From Liopterus haemorrhoidalis (taxonomy: Eukaryota; Arthropoda; Insecta; Coleoptera; Dytiscidae), in contig OZ020616.1 of assembly GCA_963971575.1 (NCBI GenBank), forward strand, positions 29,554,306 through 29,618,305: 64,000 bases of DNA, given 5' to 3'. A program made the position numbers and the translations under genes. Shown here piece by piece: positions 10,696 through 20,640 of the stretch. How positions within the stretch are numbered: position 1 is the first letter of the stretch; every line of letters starts with the position of its first letter. The notes below the pieces were generated by a model that was not told where the DNA came from, ran no database searches, and worked only from the letters and a program-made list of their open reading frames with translations.

Positions 10696-12072
10696 ATGTC
10701 GTTGCCTACTAAATTTCGGGTTGAACACCTAGCACCAGCGGAATTAGAATATGAAACCGCGGTCTACGGACTACAGGACAGCGACGGCGAGGACGCTCAT
10801 TTACGACGGGAATTGCTGCAAAACATGATGTCGCTCGTGAAATCAGGAACGTCTTTTCGACTTCCTAAGTACCCTTTCACCTTCGAAACGGATCAAACTG
10901 GCGTGGAAAATACCCTTCGGGAACTTACAGCGGTAATTGAAGCATTCTCAGGAGACCGGAGGACTCGTGATTTCCAAAGGATCTCGAGTCGCGTTGCACA
11001 TTGTGGTACGCGAATCGGCCGTATGGCCGCATTATCAGCGGAAAACAAGTCGATACAGTCGCGGTTATTAGTACGTCTCGTAACCATCTGGACGACGATA
11101 AATCGTAAGACGCGCGCGCGAAGAATTACCTCAACTCCTAAGAGAACGATTATCGGGGACCTCGATGCCTCTAGGGCCGACCTCAGTCCATCAGAGGAGA
11201 GCTCGCTCGAGACCGAAGAGGAAGAAACCCCACCAGTTAAGCCGTGGCGAACCAAGAGTATCCCGCCAGCTCAATGGAACTTAAAGTTCAGCGGAGATCA
11301 AAAGGAGATGTCGTTGAGTGCATTCCTAGAGCGCGTGGAAGAATTGCGCAGCGCACGGAACGTATCGAGACAACAACTATTCGCCTCAGCATTGGATCTG
11401 TTCACTGGCAAGGCATTGATATGGTACCGAGCACAACGCCAGAACTTCTTAGATTGGCACGACCTCGTGCATCAATTACGTACCGTCTTCGTACCAATCG
11501 ATTACGACGACCAGCTGTACGATGAGATCCGCGCCCGCCGGCAAGGAGTCGACGAGTCAATTGACATCTATTTAGCGATCATGGAGTCGTTGTTCAAAAG
11601 ATTGAGCACACCTTTGCCTGAGATAAGTAAGTTGAAGATCGTTGTCCGCAACCTTCACGCCCGATACAAAGATGGGATGTTTCTGTTGGACGAAGTGGAA
11701 TCTGTACGTCGCCTCCTGGAAGTATGCCGCCGTATAGAACGAGCACACACCAACTGGCAGCCAGCTAGCATCACGACCCCGAGGAATCGGACGCCGTTAG
11801 AACCGGATTTGGCCTATGTGGCCGGGAGTTCCCGAGGAACACAACACCCGCAATCAGCGGAGTTACAAGAAATACGACCACAAGGCCGGATTCTCACGTG
11901 TTTTAACTGCCAAGAACCGGGACATCGAGCGGCAGCGTGCCCACAACGCCCAATCAGGAAGTGCTATACGTGTCATACTCCAGGCGTAACGAAGTACACA
12001 TGTCCTAGATGCAATCCAAGAGGGTCCAGTGGCCCGAAGCAGAACCCGGGAAAAGAACAGCGTGGCGGATAA
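10696..12072 (+). CDS. gag: Gag polyprotein (capsid and nucleocapsid)
   Basis: Structural protein that assembles the cytoplasmic particle in which the RNA is reverse transcribed. The 458-residue frame is intact. Residues about 150-175 are acidic and serine-rich. Residues about 195-310 are a retrotransposon Gag (capsid-like) domain, with FSGDQKEMSLSAFLERVEEL and the ALIWYRAQ/FLDWHDLVHQLRTVF pattern typical of Ty3/gypsy. The C-terminus has a canonical CX2CX4HX4C zinc knuckle (C402, C405, H410, C415) and a second CX2CX4-X-X4C motif (C423, C426, C436) in which the expected histidine is V431. The ATG has A at -3. The frame overlaps pol by 64 bases, and the -1 slippery site lies 16 bases before the stop. 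Pol would therefore be made as a Gag-Pol fusion in a minority of translations. Confidence 0.93.
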   Translation: MSLPTKFRVEHLAPAELEYETAVYGLQDSDGEDAHLRRELLQNMMSLVKSGTSFRLPKYPFTFETDQTGVENTLRELTAVIEAFSGDRRTRDFQRISSRVAHCGTRIGRMAALSAENKSIQSRLLVRLVTIWTTINRKTRARRITSTPKRTIIGDLDASRADLSPSEESSLETEEEETPPVKPWRTKSIPPAQWNLKFSGDQKEMSLSAFLERVEELRSARNVSRQQLFASALDLFTGKALIWYRAQRQNFLDWHDLVHQLRTVFVPIDYDDQLYDEIRARRQGVDESIDIYLAIMESLFKRLSTPLPEISKLKIVVRNLHARYKDGMFLLDEVESVRRLLEVCRRIERAHTNWQPASITTPRNRTPLEPDLAYVAGSSRGTQHPQSAELQEIRPQGRILTCFNCQEPGHRAAACPQRPIRKCYTCHTPGVTKYTCPRCNPRGSSGPKQNPGKEQRGG

Positions 12073-15000
12073 ACGATCGGTCTCCGTCCGACGCAACCTC
12101 TATAAACCCGATTTTGGATTACATAATAGCTAACGCCCGGAGCGACGAGCGACCTTATCTAGAAATTGAGATCTTAGGTTACAGAATTTTAGGATTGTTA
12201 GACAGCGGAGCAACCCGAACCGTTCTTGGGAAACGCGGTTGGGCTTTATTGCAGAATGCTGGTTTCCATTTAGATAAAACGAAACATATTTCCTCATGTA
12301 CGGTCGCCAGTGGGCACCGTCTGGAAATAGCTGGTGTTGTCCAGTTACCATGTACGATAGAAGGACACACCGCATGGATAGAAGCCATAGTGGTGCCTGA
12401 GATGGCACACACCTTAATATTGGGGGTTGATTTCTTCCGGCAGTTTGGAATTGTGCCAGACCTGCGCAGCGGCAGATGGCATTTTAGCCGATTAGAAGAT
12501 ACGGCCAGGATAGACCTGAGAGCCCTGGAAATGCCCGAAATGAGGATGAACGAGGATCAACGTGGAAGAATTGATGAACTGGTTTCTAAACACTTCAATA
12601 GTATGAAGAAAGGTATAGGCTGTACGGACCAAATTGAACATCAGATCAGCTTGCTGGATCCGCACCAACCGCCGATTAAACAACGCTACTATCCGGTCTC
12701 TCCGGCGATACAGCGAGAAATTGACAGGCAAGTCACCGAGATGGCAGAAGAAGGTGTTATCGAACGATCGAATTCGGATTGGTCGTCGCCGGTGCTGATG
12801 GTGAAGAAAAAGGATCAATCTTGGCGCTTCTGCGTCGACTTCCGCAAGGTAAACGCTGTCACTAGGCGCGACGCCTATCCACTACCTTACATCACGAGCA
12901 TCTTAGACAGATTGAAGAACGCGAGGTACATCTCCAGCCTGGACATAAAGTCAGCGTATTGGAACATCCCGTTAACTGAGAGTTCAAAGAAGTATACCGC
13001 ATTCACAGTGCCCGGAAGGGGTTTATGGCAGTTTAAGAGGTTAGCGTTCGGACTACACAGTGCTCCCGCCACGTTTCAGAAATTAATAGATACCGTATTA
13101 GGACCCGAGTTAGAACCGCACGTGTTCAAATATCTCGACGACATCATCATAATCGCGGATAACTTTGAGAAACACCTGGAAATTTTAGGAGAAGTATTGA
13201 AAAGATTGCTAGACGCTGGTTTCACGCTGAACAAAGACAAATGTGCGTTTGTAGTACCAGAACTGAAGTACCTAGGCTACGTGGTGAACCAAGGTGGACT
13301 GGCCGTCGACCCGGATAAGGTCTCGGCCATGCTGAAAATCCCACAACCCACCACCGCAGTCGAAGTACGCAGAATGCTGGGCGTTGCTGGTTGGTACAAA
13401 CGTTTCATACCTACATATTCAGACATTTGTGCGCCACTCAATCGGCTAACCCGAAAGGGCATCCGATTTCAATGGGACGACGCATGTAAGCAATCGTGGA
13501 ACCGCATCAAACAACACCTGATCACCGCTCCGATCCTATGCTGTCCGGACTTTGCACTACCATTCATAATACAGACCGACGCCTCTGGATACGGACTTGG
13601 TGCCGTGCTCTCGCAAAACACCCCTGAAGGCGAGAAGGTAGTATGCTACCTCAGCAAATCGCTTACGCGATTAGAACGGGCGTACACCACCACGGAGAGG
13701 GAGTGTCTGGCTGTGTTATGGGCAGTAGAGAAATTACGTCCGTACATCGAAGGATCGCACTTTACAGTGATCACGGATCATCACAGCTTGTGCTGGCTTC
13801 ATAACCTAAAGGATCCGTGTGGACGACTAGCGAGATGGGCTCTGAGACTACAACAATTCGACTTTAAAATTATCCACCGTAAGGGGAGAGATCACCATGT
13901 ACCCGACGCCTTGAGCCGAGGAGTACCAGTACTCGACAGTGTTACTGCCGACGTCAACACCGAAGGACAACCCCCTTGTGCGTGGTACACAAAGATGTGT
14001 CGGAAAGTCGAAGAAAACCCTCGCAAGTTTCCGGCATGGCGCCTGGAAGAAGGTAAATTGTACCACTACTACCGGCATCCTAATCCCGGCCTGTTAACCG
14101 AAGCGGAGAATTGGAAACGCGTGATTCCTCGTCCGGAGCGTAAAGAGATACTTCAACGGATGCATGACGCACCGACCTCAGGACACTTAGGCGTTTATAA
14201 AACGTATTGTCGACTAATTCAGCATTATTATTGGCCATTCATGAGAGCGGACGTAGTCCGCTATATACATCGCTGTACCACTTGTTTGGAAAGTAAAGTA
14301 GAGAGAAAACCGCCAGTCGGATTGATGATGCCGCGGCGAGTCGTAGAGCGCCCATGGCAGCAGATAAGCGTGGATATCGTAGGTCCGATGACCAGATCAA
14401 CCTCTGGGTATCAATATATCTTCACAGTGATAGATGTGTTTAGTAAGTTCGTGTTGACTTTCCCTATGCGGAAGGCCACCGCGCCCAGCATTGTTAAACT
14501 GCTAGAGAATGGAGTGTTTCTGCTGTTTGGAAGCCCCGAGTCAATATTATTGGACAACGGAACGCAATTCCGAAGTAAGGAGTTCCGTCGTTTGGCTGCG
14601 ACGTATAACGTGCGCCTCCGATACAACGCTAACTATCATGCGCAAGCGAATGTGGTCGAACGAGTACACTCGACGTTGAAGCAAGGAATACGATCCTACC
14701 TCGACCAAGACCAGCGGAAGTGGGAAGATAACCTGCAGAAGGTATCTTGTGCGATACGAACGTCCGTCCATGAAAGCACTAGAATGACACCGTATTTTGT
14801 CAACTTTGGAAGGGAGATTGGATTTCCAGAAGAATGTGTGGACAGGGTTCCAGAGGAAATGGAGACACCCAGTAATAAGGAAGAACGTCAGAAGGTATTT
14901 CGGGAGATATACACCCAGGTGCGGGAACGCCTGAAAAGGTCTTCAGAAAATAGTAAACGGCGTTATGATTTGAGACGTCGAGACATCCAGTACGCGATAG

Positions 15001-15209
15001 GCGACCGTGTGTGGAGACGGAATTACATACTCTCCAATGCGGCGAAACATGTTAGCGCTGCTTTGGCACCGAAGTACGTCGGACCATTTTGGATAAAAAG
15101 AAAATTGTCACCATGGACTTATGAACTTAATAGAGAGGATGGAAAATCCTGTGGCGTATGGCACGCCAAGGATCTAAGGGGCCATCCAGAAGACACGGAG
15201 TCAGAGTGA
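12009..15209 (+). CDS. pol: Pol polyprotein: protease, reverse transcriptase, RNase H, integrase
   Basis: Copies element RNA into DNA and integrates it. Aspartic protease: DSGA at residues 65-68. Reverse transcriptase: about residues 210-460 with YLDD at 375-378. RNase H: DAS at 524-526, then TERE, TDHH and DALSR motifs to about residue 650. Integrase: HHCC zinc finger H719, H726, C756, C759; catalytic D789, D849 and E884 (D-X34-E, one residue shorter than the common 35 spacing); C-terminal GPY/F-type module with KYVGPF. All catalytic residues looked for are present and the 1066-codon frame is unbroken. The ATG at 12009 follows directly after an in-frame TAG (12006-12008), so the frame opens exactly there. 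Expression is probably by -1 frameshifting at 12048; internal initiation at this ATG is an alternative. No chromodomain or env is seen. Confidence 0.95.
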   Translation: MQSKRVQWPEAEPGKRTAWRINDRSPSDATSINPILDYIIANARSDERPYLEIEILGYRILGLLDSGATRTVLGKRGWALLQNAGFHLDKTKHISSCTVASGHRLEIAGVVQLPCTIEGHTAWIEAIVVPEMAHTLILGVDFFRQFGIVPDLRSGRWHFSRLEDTARIDLRALEMPEMRMNEDQRGRIDELVSKHFNSMKKGIGCTDQIEHQISLLDPHQPPIKQRYYPVSPAIQREIDRQVTEMAEEGVIERSNSDWSSPVLMVKKKDQSWRFCVDFRKVNAVTRRDAYPLPYITSILDRLKNARYISSLDIKSAYWNIPLTESSKKYTAFTVPGRGLWQFKRLAFGLHSAPATFQKLIDTVLGPELEPHVFKYLDDIIIIADNFEKHLEILGEVLKRLLDAGFTLNKDKCAFVVPELKYLGYVVNQGGLAVDPDKVSAMLKIPQPTTAVEVRRMLGVAGWYKRFIPTYSDICAPLNRLTRKGIRFQWDDACKQSWNRIKQHLITAPILCCPDFALPFIIQTDASGYGLGAVLSQNTPEGEKVVCYLSKSLTRLERAYTTTERECLAVLWAVEKLRPYIEGSHFTVITDHHSLCWLHNLKDPCGRLARWALRLQQFDFKIIHRKGRDHHVPDALSRGVPVLDSVTADVNTEGQPPCAWYTKMCRKVEENPRKFPAWRLEEGKLYHYYRHPNPGLLTEAENWKRVIPRPERKEILQRMHDAPTSGHLGVYKTYCRLIQHYYWPFMRADVVRYIHRCTTCLESKVERKPPVGLMMPRRVVERPWQQISVDIVGPMTRSTSGYQYIFTVIDVFSKFVLTFPMRKATAPSIVKLLENGVFLLFGSPESILLDNGTQFRSKEFRRLAATYNVRLRYNANYHAQANVVERVHSTLKQGIRSYLDQDQRKWEDNLQKVSCAIRTSVHESTRMTPYFVNFGREIGFPEECVDRVPEEMETPSNKEERQKVFREIYTQVRERLKRSSENSKRRYDLRRRDIQYAIGDRVWRRNYILSNAAKHVSAALAPKYVGPFWIKRKLSPWTYELNREDGKSCGVWHAKDLRGHPEDTESE
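12048..12094 (+). promoter_or_regulatory. Probable -1 ribosomal frameshift signal between gag and pol
   Basis: GGGAAAA at 12048-12054 is in the gag frame as G GGA AAA, the X XXY YYZ form for simultaneous -1 slippage. After a 5-nt spacer comes a hairpin: 12060-12063 GCGT plus 12066-12070 CGGAT pair with 12086-12090 GTCCG plus 12091-12094 ACGC, with a 2-nt GG bulge and a 15-nt loop. Loop bases 12075-12080 could also pair with 12108-12113, giving a pseudoknot. Pol lies in the -1 frame and is open from the heptamer onward. The heptamer and stem are seen directly; their function is inferred. Confidence 0.75.
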
Positions 15210-15222
15210 CTCCGTCTCTTTT

Positions 15223-15236
15223 AAGCAAAGGGGGAG
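15223..15236 (+). promoter_or_regulatory. Polypurine tract
   Basis: The nearly pure purine run AAGCAAAGGGGGAG ends two bases before the right LTR, the position of the plus-strand primer. It lies 13 bases after the pol stop. Confidence 0.8.
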
Positions 15237-15237
15237 T

Positions 15238-18215
15238 TGTTACGGGCTATCCTAGCCGAAACACAGCGCTTTAAAATCTAGTTAAACGATAACCTACCTT
15301 CGTACGGAAAACTTATTCTAAGCTTATAAAAGGATACAGTATGGGGTAATTTTGTGCAAAACCAACTGAATAGGTCCTGTCAACCCACTTAGAGGACAGC
15401 ATTTATGACAACAAGCACCGCATCTGCTTCCGAATGCAAAAACATACTAGAGATGTCACTTAATTTGAGGTTAATTGTTTTTGACATTTCTATTTAACCT
15501 GTTTTGGGATATATACGTCGTGGAAACCTGGAAAGTACAACAGTTAGCGTGCGGAATATGTTTGAATGATACACCTACCTTATAAAAAAAAAAAAAAAAA
15601 AGAACAAGAAATTATAATCCTCAATAGTAAATAAATTTCTGGGAATATTTGGTCGTAATAACGTAACTAGACGTATTTCTGCACTGACATGCGCGAGTGG
15701 TAAACCCGGTAGAGGGGTGAGAAAAAAAAGGTTATAAAACAGATGGGAAGCCGCGTTTTGGCTCTCTCTTAAACTTTCGAACAGTGGTGTTATCAGAAAA
15801 ATTTGACCAGAAAGAAAAACTAACGGCACGTGCAGTGAAACTTCCATGTATAAGCCTAGAGGAAATTGAAGGCAACACGGAATTCGTTTTTGCGGAGACT
15901 GCTTGGCGTTATACTGTCTTCGTAGGGAAGACACGGAGATATCCGGATGAGAATTTTCTTTTCTGATCAAAAGTTCGGAGTTTAAGAAAACCATTTAAGC
16001 CACCGACCACGAGGTAAGGTATCACCTTTCTTTTATTTCCGCACGCGAAACTGTTGTATGGTCTCCAGTTTCACTAATTGTATTTTTAACTGTTATTCAT
16101 ACAGTGGCGGTACGATAGAGGCAAAAAATTTGCACAGTTGTGCCTATTTGAGAGTATATATCGGCTGGAGGAATAATTTCTGAAGTTATCCGAGTATTCA
16201 ACCGGTCGCAAAGGAATAAGCACCTTGTAGCGGAACCTTAAAACTACATCACCGTCCAGAGAGTACATAACCTACTTATTGTATCTAGCCGTGGAAACAG
16301 GGAGATTGTTTTTGTCTGCAACTCAGATGAGTACTAATTTATGATATTTGTTTGATGATTTGTAACAAAAATATCTTTATGAGTGTGGCGTATCGGACCT
16401 CCAGGTTGTGTTGAGGCGTAATACGTCCCCGTATAGATGTTTTTGGATACACACTGATAATTTTGGCCATTTTTATGAATGTGTATGTATTGTACTTGTA
16501 TTTTGAGTTGAGTGAGCACATGGTGCCACCCCTATTGTGAAGCATATATTTTCTACGTCCTAAGGCCCTAAGCTACAATAAGTTGGACGCGCTGAATCGT
16601 GTTGGGGCGCGTAGTTAGTCAGAGCAGTCTCGCTCAGGGTTGAATTAGTTTATTTAATTGTAGATTCAGTCTGTCCGTAAGTCAACATTTTTTTATTCCC
16701 TTGATAACTCGAGGTTGTGAATTAGTTCTCAAACACATGGGTTTAACCCCTCTTTGTGAATATTCCCTGGCCGGGTATTCGTGTTAACTGCTTTTTCACG
16801 TTATCAAGGGTCGGTCTTTGTATTTGATTTGGGTGGATTAACGTTAGCTTCAGTCGGGCAGAACCTCAGCCACAAGCATTTCTTTTTTTTTATCATCATC
16901 GGCCAGGCCTCACCTAATTTTTCAGTAATTTAGTTGTTTGTTTAAAGTTATATTTCCGTAGAGCCGTGTGGGGTTGGGTGGTACGTTAACTTTTTTTTTC
17001 ATCTCGTTAGAGATTTTTTTGTGTTAACGTACTACGGGTTTTCAAGGGATTTGAGAGGATTTTGAGAGTCAGTCTCTTGGCCTCCTTGGATATTTTATCA
17101 CCGCGACTTCGAGGCCACTAGACTGGCTGGGTTTTCATTAAAGTTAAGGCGAGCTAGAAGTATAGTAAAAATTTAAATCGGGTTTTGAACAAGCGCTGGC
17201 TTTCCGATTCTAAAATTCTTCCGGATTTTTCCTAACGGTATTGCCAACCGGAATACCGTTACCATTTTTCAACGTAATTAATCACTGTGGTATAATATTC
17301 CTGTGCAAAACTTCACGCAGCCCTAGGGCAGTTGTAGCATAAGTAATCCAATCACATGTTACTGGGTATTTATACCGCATCACAAGTAATTCAGTTGTTA
17401 GTTTAAATTGTAATTAATTACCGGTTAAGGATTCAGTTGTTTAATTTCCTTTGGCCACTCGTGAGTACTTAGTTTCTAAAATTTTGGATTTAACTTAGAT
17501 ATTTTGCTCGTAGATTAAATAATTTATTTTTTTTTGTATTAACTTTGTCGTACTCCGAGCTAAAAAGGGAATATTTAACTAGTCATTGATCTTGTAATTA
17601 TTAATATTTTGGTTATAAAATTTTGCTTATTGAGTATTCGCTGTGCGAATAATAATATTTATTTTGTTTATAGATTTTGCGTATTGAGTATTCATTTAGT
17701 GAATAATTTATTTTGTTTATAGATTTTGCGTATTGAGTATTCATTTAGTGAATAATTTACTTTGTTTATAGATTTTGCGTATTGAATATTCGTTTAACGA
17801 ATATTAGTTATTCTGTTATTACCATTTGTTAGTTACTGATTTTTTTGTTAATAAATTTAGTTATTGAGAATTTTGGTGTTTCTATTACGAGAACTCTATT
17901 CCTTCCCCTGGGGTTTTATTTTTCTTCCAGAATTTAGGGCAATAGAAGCGAAGTGACTGGCGCCGTATAAATTTTAGGCCGCACATCGACATTGATAATT
18001 ACAGGACCACCCTGCATAGTCAAATCTACCTCTAGACTGGGCTGGCGGCCTTCTACCTTGCCCTGGACAGCTGATAGCCACTGGAGTCACTTCACAGTGG
18101 TTACGGAATTCATATTTTTCCCCATTTAGGTTTTTAGCGACCGATCAGAGAGCTGAGCGGACGCTGGCGTATGCCAACTATATAACGCTGGAGTCTGGCC
18201 GTAATATACGTTATA
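15238..18215 (+). repeat. 3' LTR
   Basis: Same length (2978 bp) as the 5' LTR and, on reading through, no mismatch found. The palindromic 49-bp tandem repeat recurs at 17618-17805. The downstream AATG at 18216-18219 closes the target duplication. Confidence 0.95.
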
Positions 18216-18234
18216 AATGGTAAATCCGACCCTG
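18216..18234. mobile_element. Right end of the hAT-like element split by the retrotransposon
   Basis: TAAATCCGACCCTG is the inverted counterpart of CATGGCTGGATTTA at 6797. See the left part for the target duplication. Confidence 0.5.
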
Positions 18235-18242
18235 CTTCGACG

Positions 18243-18967
18243 TATTAATTTAGTATGTATTTGATTATAGGTTTTAAAATTATTTTATTTTTGCGGGTCT
18301 TTTTATTTCTAACTAACTGATTTACCTGGTATTGTACGGCTGATTGTCTAGATTTGATATGTTGTTGTCGTTGTATAGGATTTAAGACCTGGCGCGTACA
18401 CATGGAGTCGTTAGGTCCCCTCCCCCGGTAACGAACAATTTCGGTATTGAACGAAGGTGTACGGTGTTAATACAGCTGACCAATAAACTATTTAAAGGCA
18501 ATTTTTGTCTGCTCGCTGTACTTTTAGAGCTATTTAGAAGAACCAATATAATTAAAAATATTTTAAAAAAATTATCAAAAATATTTATTTTTTATATTTT
18601 TTTGTTCCGTTACTTACGCAGGGTCCTGTGCAAAGTATCTACGTAAGTAACAGAGTATTTGTGCAAATTTGGTCAAAAAAATATGTCCCTTCCGACAAGG
18701 AGCCTCATGCCGTGCATAACTCGCTTACCGTGTCGGGCTGCCCCACCATAAAGGAATAGTGTTGATTGAGAATGCCCATTATTTAGCAAAGAGTAATGTT
18801 CAATATCTTTAGAAATGAAACTGGAATTGTTAGTATCTCGTAGTAATAGACCATAAGTGTTGTAATAGATGAAAACAAATATTTTTGACTTTAGTGCATT
18901 TAAATAAAATCGTGTAACTATTTTTTTTTATAAATTTCTTTTACACTTTTTTAAGTTTATTGGGAAG
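18243..18967. other. Stretch without recognised genes
   Basis: Contains a small inverted repeat GTTACTTACG/CGTAAGTAAC (about 18608-18650) and a GC-richer patch near 18690-18760. No gene is recognised. Confidence 0.4.
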
Positions 18968-18975
18968 GTCTAAGG

Positions 18976-19214
18976 CAGTTTTTACAAAGGGTGTGCCGCG
19001 AAATCTTAATAAAAAAACTAGAGTCGTTTTTATTTTAACATTACTGTCCGAATATACGTACAATACCATTAATAAGAATAAAGTACACGAAGGATCATTT
19101 TATGACGAATTGAAATTGACATATCCCTTTTTTCCTGAATATATCGGCGTCTCTATTCAAAATTACTTCTTCTATAACTACGTACCACGAGAGTAAAAAG
19201 ATTGAAAAACACTA
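18976..19214. mobile_element. hAT-type MITE, relative of the 5815-6444 element
   Basis: Starts CAGTTTTTACAAAGGGTGTG and ends TTGAAAAACACTA. A perfect 8-bp duplication GTCTAAGG flanks it (18968-18975, 19215-19222). Its internal edges match the 5815-6444 element. The terminal G of the canonical CACTG end is mutated to A. 239 bp, non-coding. Confidence 0.85.
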
Positions 19215-19222
19215 GTCTAAGG

Positions 19223-19536
19223 CAAGGGTCGACAATCTTTTTTGCGTCGCGGGCCGCATTCAGTAAGATTTTTTGTTTGTTTTCGTTGCAGGCCGTATTC
19301 GGTAACAAAAATGTTTGGCGGGCTTTTATAATTTCAATTTTAATCTCTTGTTTATGCCGGTTTACATGTATCTACGTCAGCATAAATACGCCTAGTGTGT
19401 AAGAAGTCTAAAGCAGAACGGTAGTAATGTGTTAGCTACGCTTGAAAAGGAAACATTTAATTATCTTATTGGTTGTCCGCATAAAATCGTTCGGAAGATC
19501 GCATTCGTCCAACAGGCTCTCGGTTGCCGATCCCTG
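19223..19536. mobile_element. Second, different hAT-type MITE adjoining the previous one
   Basis: Starts CAAGGGTCGACAATC and ends GGTTGCCGATCCCTG, imperfect inverted repeats of the common insect hAT terminus resembling CAGGGGTCGGCAACC. The flanks are GTCTAAGG (19215-19222) and GTCTAAGT (19537-19544), 7 of 8 identical. The interior has the GCGTCGCGGGCCGCATTC block usual next to such ends. Confidence 0.85.
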
Positions 19537-19544
19537 GTCTAAGT

Positions 19545-20586
19545 TATATACCACTGAAAGATTTTTTCAATTCGGTTTATTAATTTGATTTGGCGAAACA
19601 CCATAGGATCGAGCCTTCTTGGTTGGAAAACAATGATACCACAACAAACAATGCCCACTACACGCAGGAAGGTCTAAGACAGCGATAGTGAATCTTTTTT
19701 CCAAGTTGGGTCGAAACTGAATTTGAAATTTAGTATATTCAAATCGCGGGTCAAATTTACATATATGCGGGTCAAAAATTAAAGAAAATCGGTTCGGCAG
19801 AAGTGGGTAAAAAATTGATAACAAGCTTGGAACCAAAGATATATGTAACCAATCTAAATAAAATCGTGTAGAAACAAGCTACATTGTAGCTTTAAAAATG
19901 GGCAACGACGAAACTGCAGTTCGCTTGACAAATAAATGTTTTTGGGAAACTTGACCACCATTTCATTGAAGAACCTTTAACTTAAATTATTTAATGTGCA
20001 GCCTTTGTGATTCAGTTAATTTAATAAATAGATAAATTAATAAAGCGTCCTATTGTTCATATCCCTGCGGCGCGAATTACTGACCTTGCTTATTTTTTAT
20101 TGTTTTTTTTTATATATCTGTTAAACACAGATATGTAAATTAATTAATATCTTACGTAATTAGTACAATAAATTTATTGATGTATAATTAAATATTATTT
20201 AACACATATGTAAATGACTCGGCTAATTATTTATAAAATGGTATCCTAGTGAATTTGTTAAAATTTGATTTGTTAATTAATGCAATGTTATCTCATAATT
20301 ATGTCACATACGTTTACGCGTGTTTTCCCAATTGTAATTGTTACAATTTATTTTTTATTTCTCGAAAATTAAATTAGTCTTGTTTGCAAATTGAACACGT
20401 GTTGTTTAAAAGAGTAATTTCATATTGTTCATTTGGAAAATATATGAATTACGGCGAATAGCGGCATTCATGTTTCCAGGTTTCGATAAACTACAGTTAA
20501 ATTAGTTCATAATGTGAGTATGCATTTTAGTACCATTAATATAACTGTTATGTTGCTGTCTATTCGTGGACTTGTATGATCTAGAC
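19545..20586. other. AT-rich stretch, possible decayed hAT end
   Basis: Near 19677 the text CAGCGATAGTGAATCTTTTTTCC follows another GTCTAAG and resembles a hAT terminus, but no matching right end was found. Otherwise nothing is recognised. Confidence 0.35.
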
Positions 20587-20640
20587 CAGTCTTTCTCAAC
20601 CTACAACTTACCGGGGACCAGCAAACTATCAATTTTTTTT
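20587..20640 (+). mobile_element. Probable left end of a truncated hAT element
   Basis: CAGTCTTTCTCAACCTACAA with a following GGGGACCAGC block resembles a hAT terminus. The preceding octamer ATCTAGAC is not repeated downstream and no right end is seen, so the element is partial. Confidence 0.35.

Larger units (their letters stand above)
6947..18215 (+). mobile_element. Complete Ty3/gypsy LTR retrotransposon, 11,269 bp
   Basis: All parts are present in order: 2978-bp LTR, tRNA-Lys primer binding site, leader, gag, pol in the -1 frame, polypurine tract and second LTR, bounded by AATG duplications. The domain order protease - reverse transcriptase - RNase H - integrase defines Ty3/gypsy rather than copia. 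No env frame exists, since only 28 bases separate pol from the right LTR. I found no difference between the LTRs on reading them side by side and the offset is a constant 8291 bp, so insertion was recent and the copy may be active. The LTRs are unusually long for the family. Confidence 0.95.

Noticed and set aside
12130..14771. Antisense and alternative frames within gag and pol
   Set aside because: Shadows of the coding strand; none has protein-family features.
15210..15237. env gene
   Set aside because: Only 28 bases separate the pol stop from the right LTR, so no envelope frame exists in this element.
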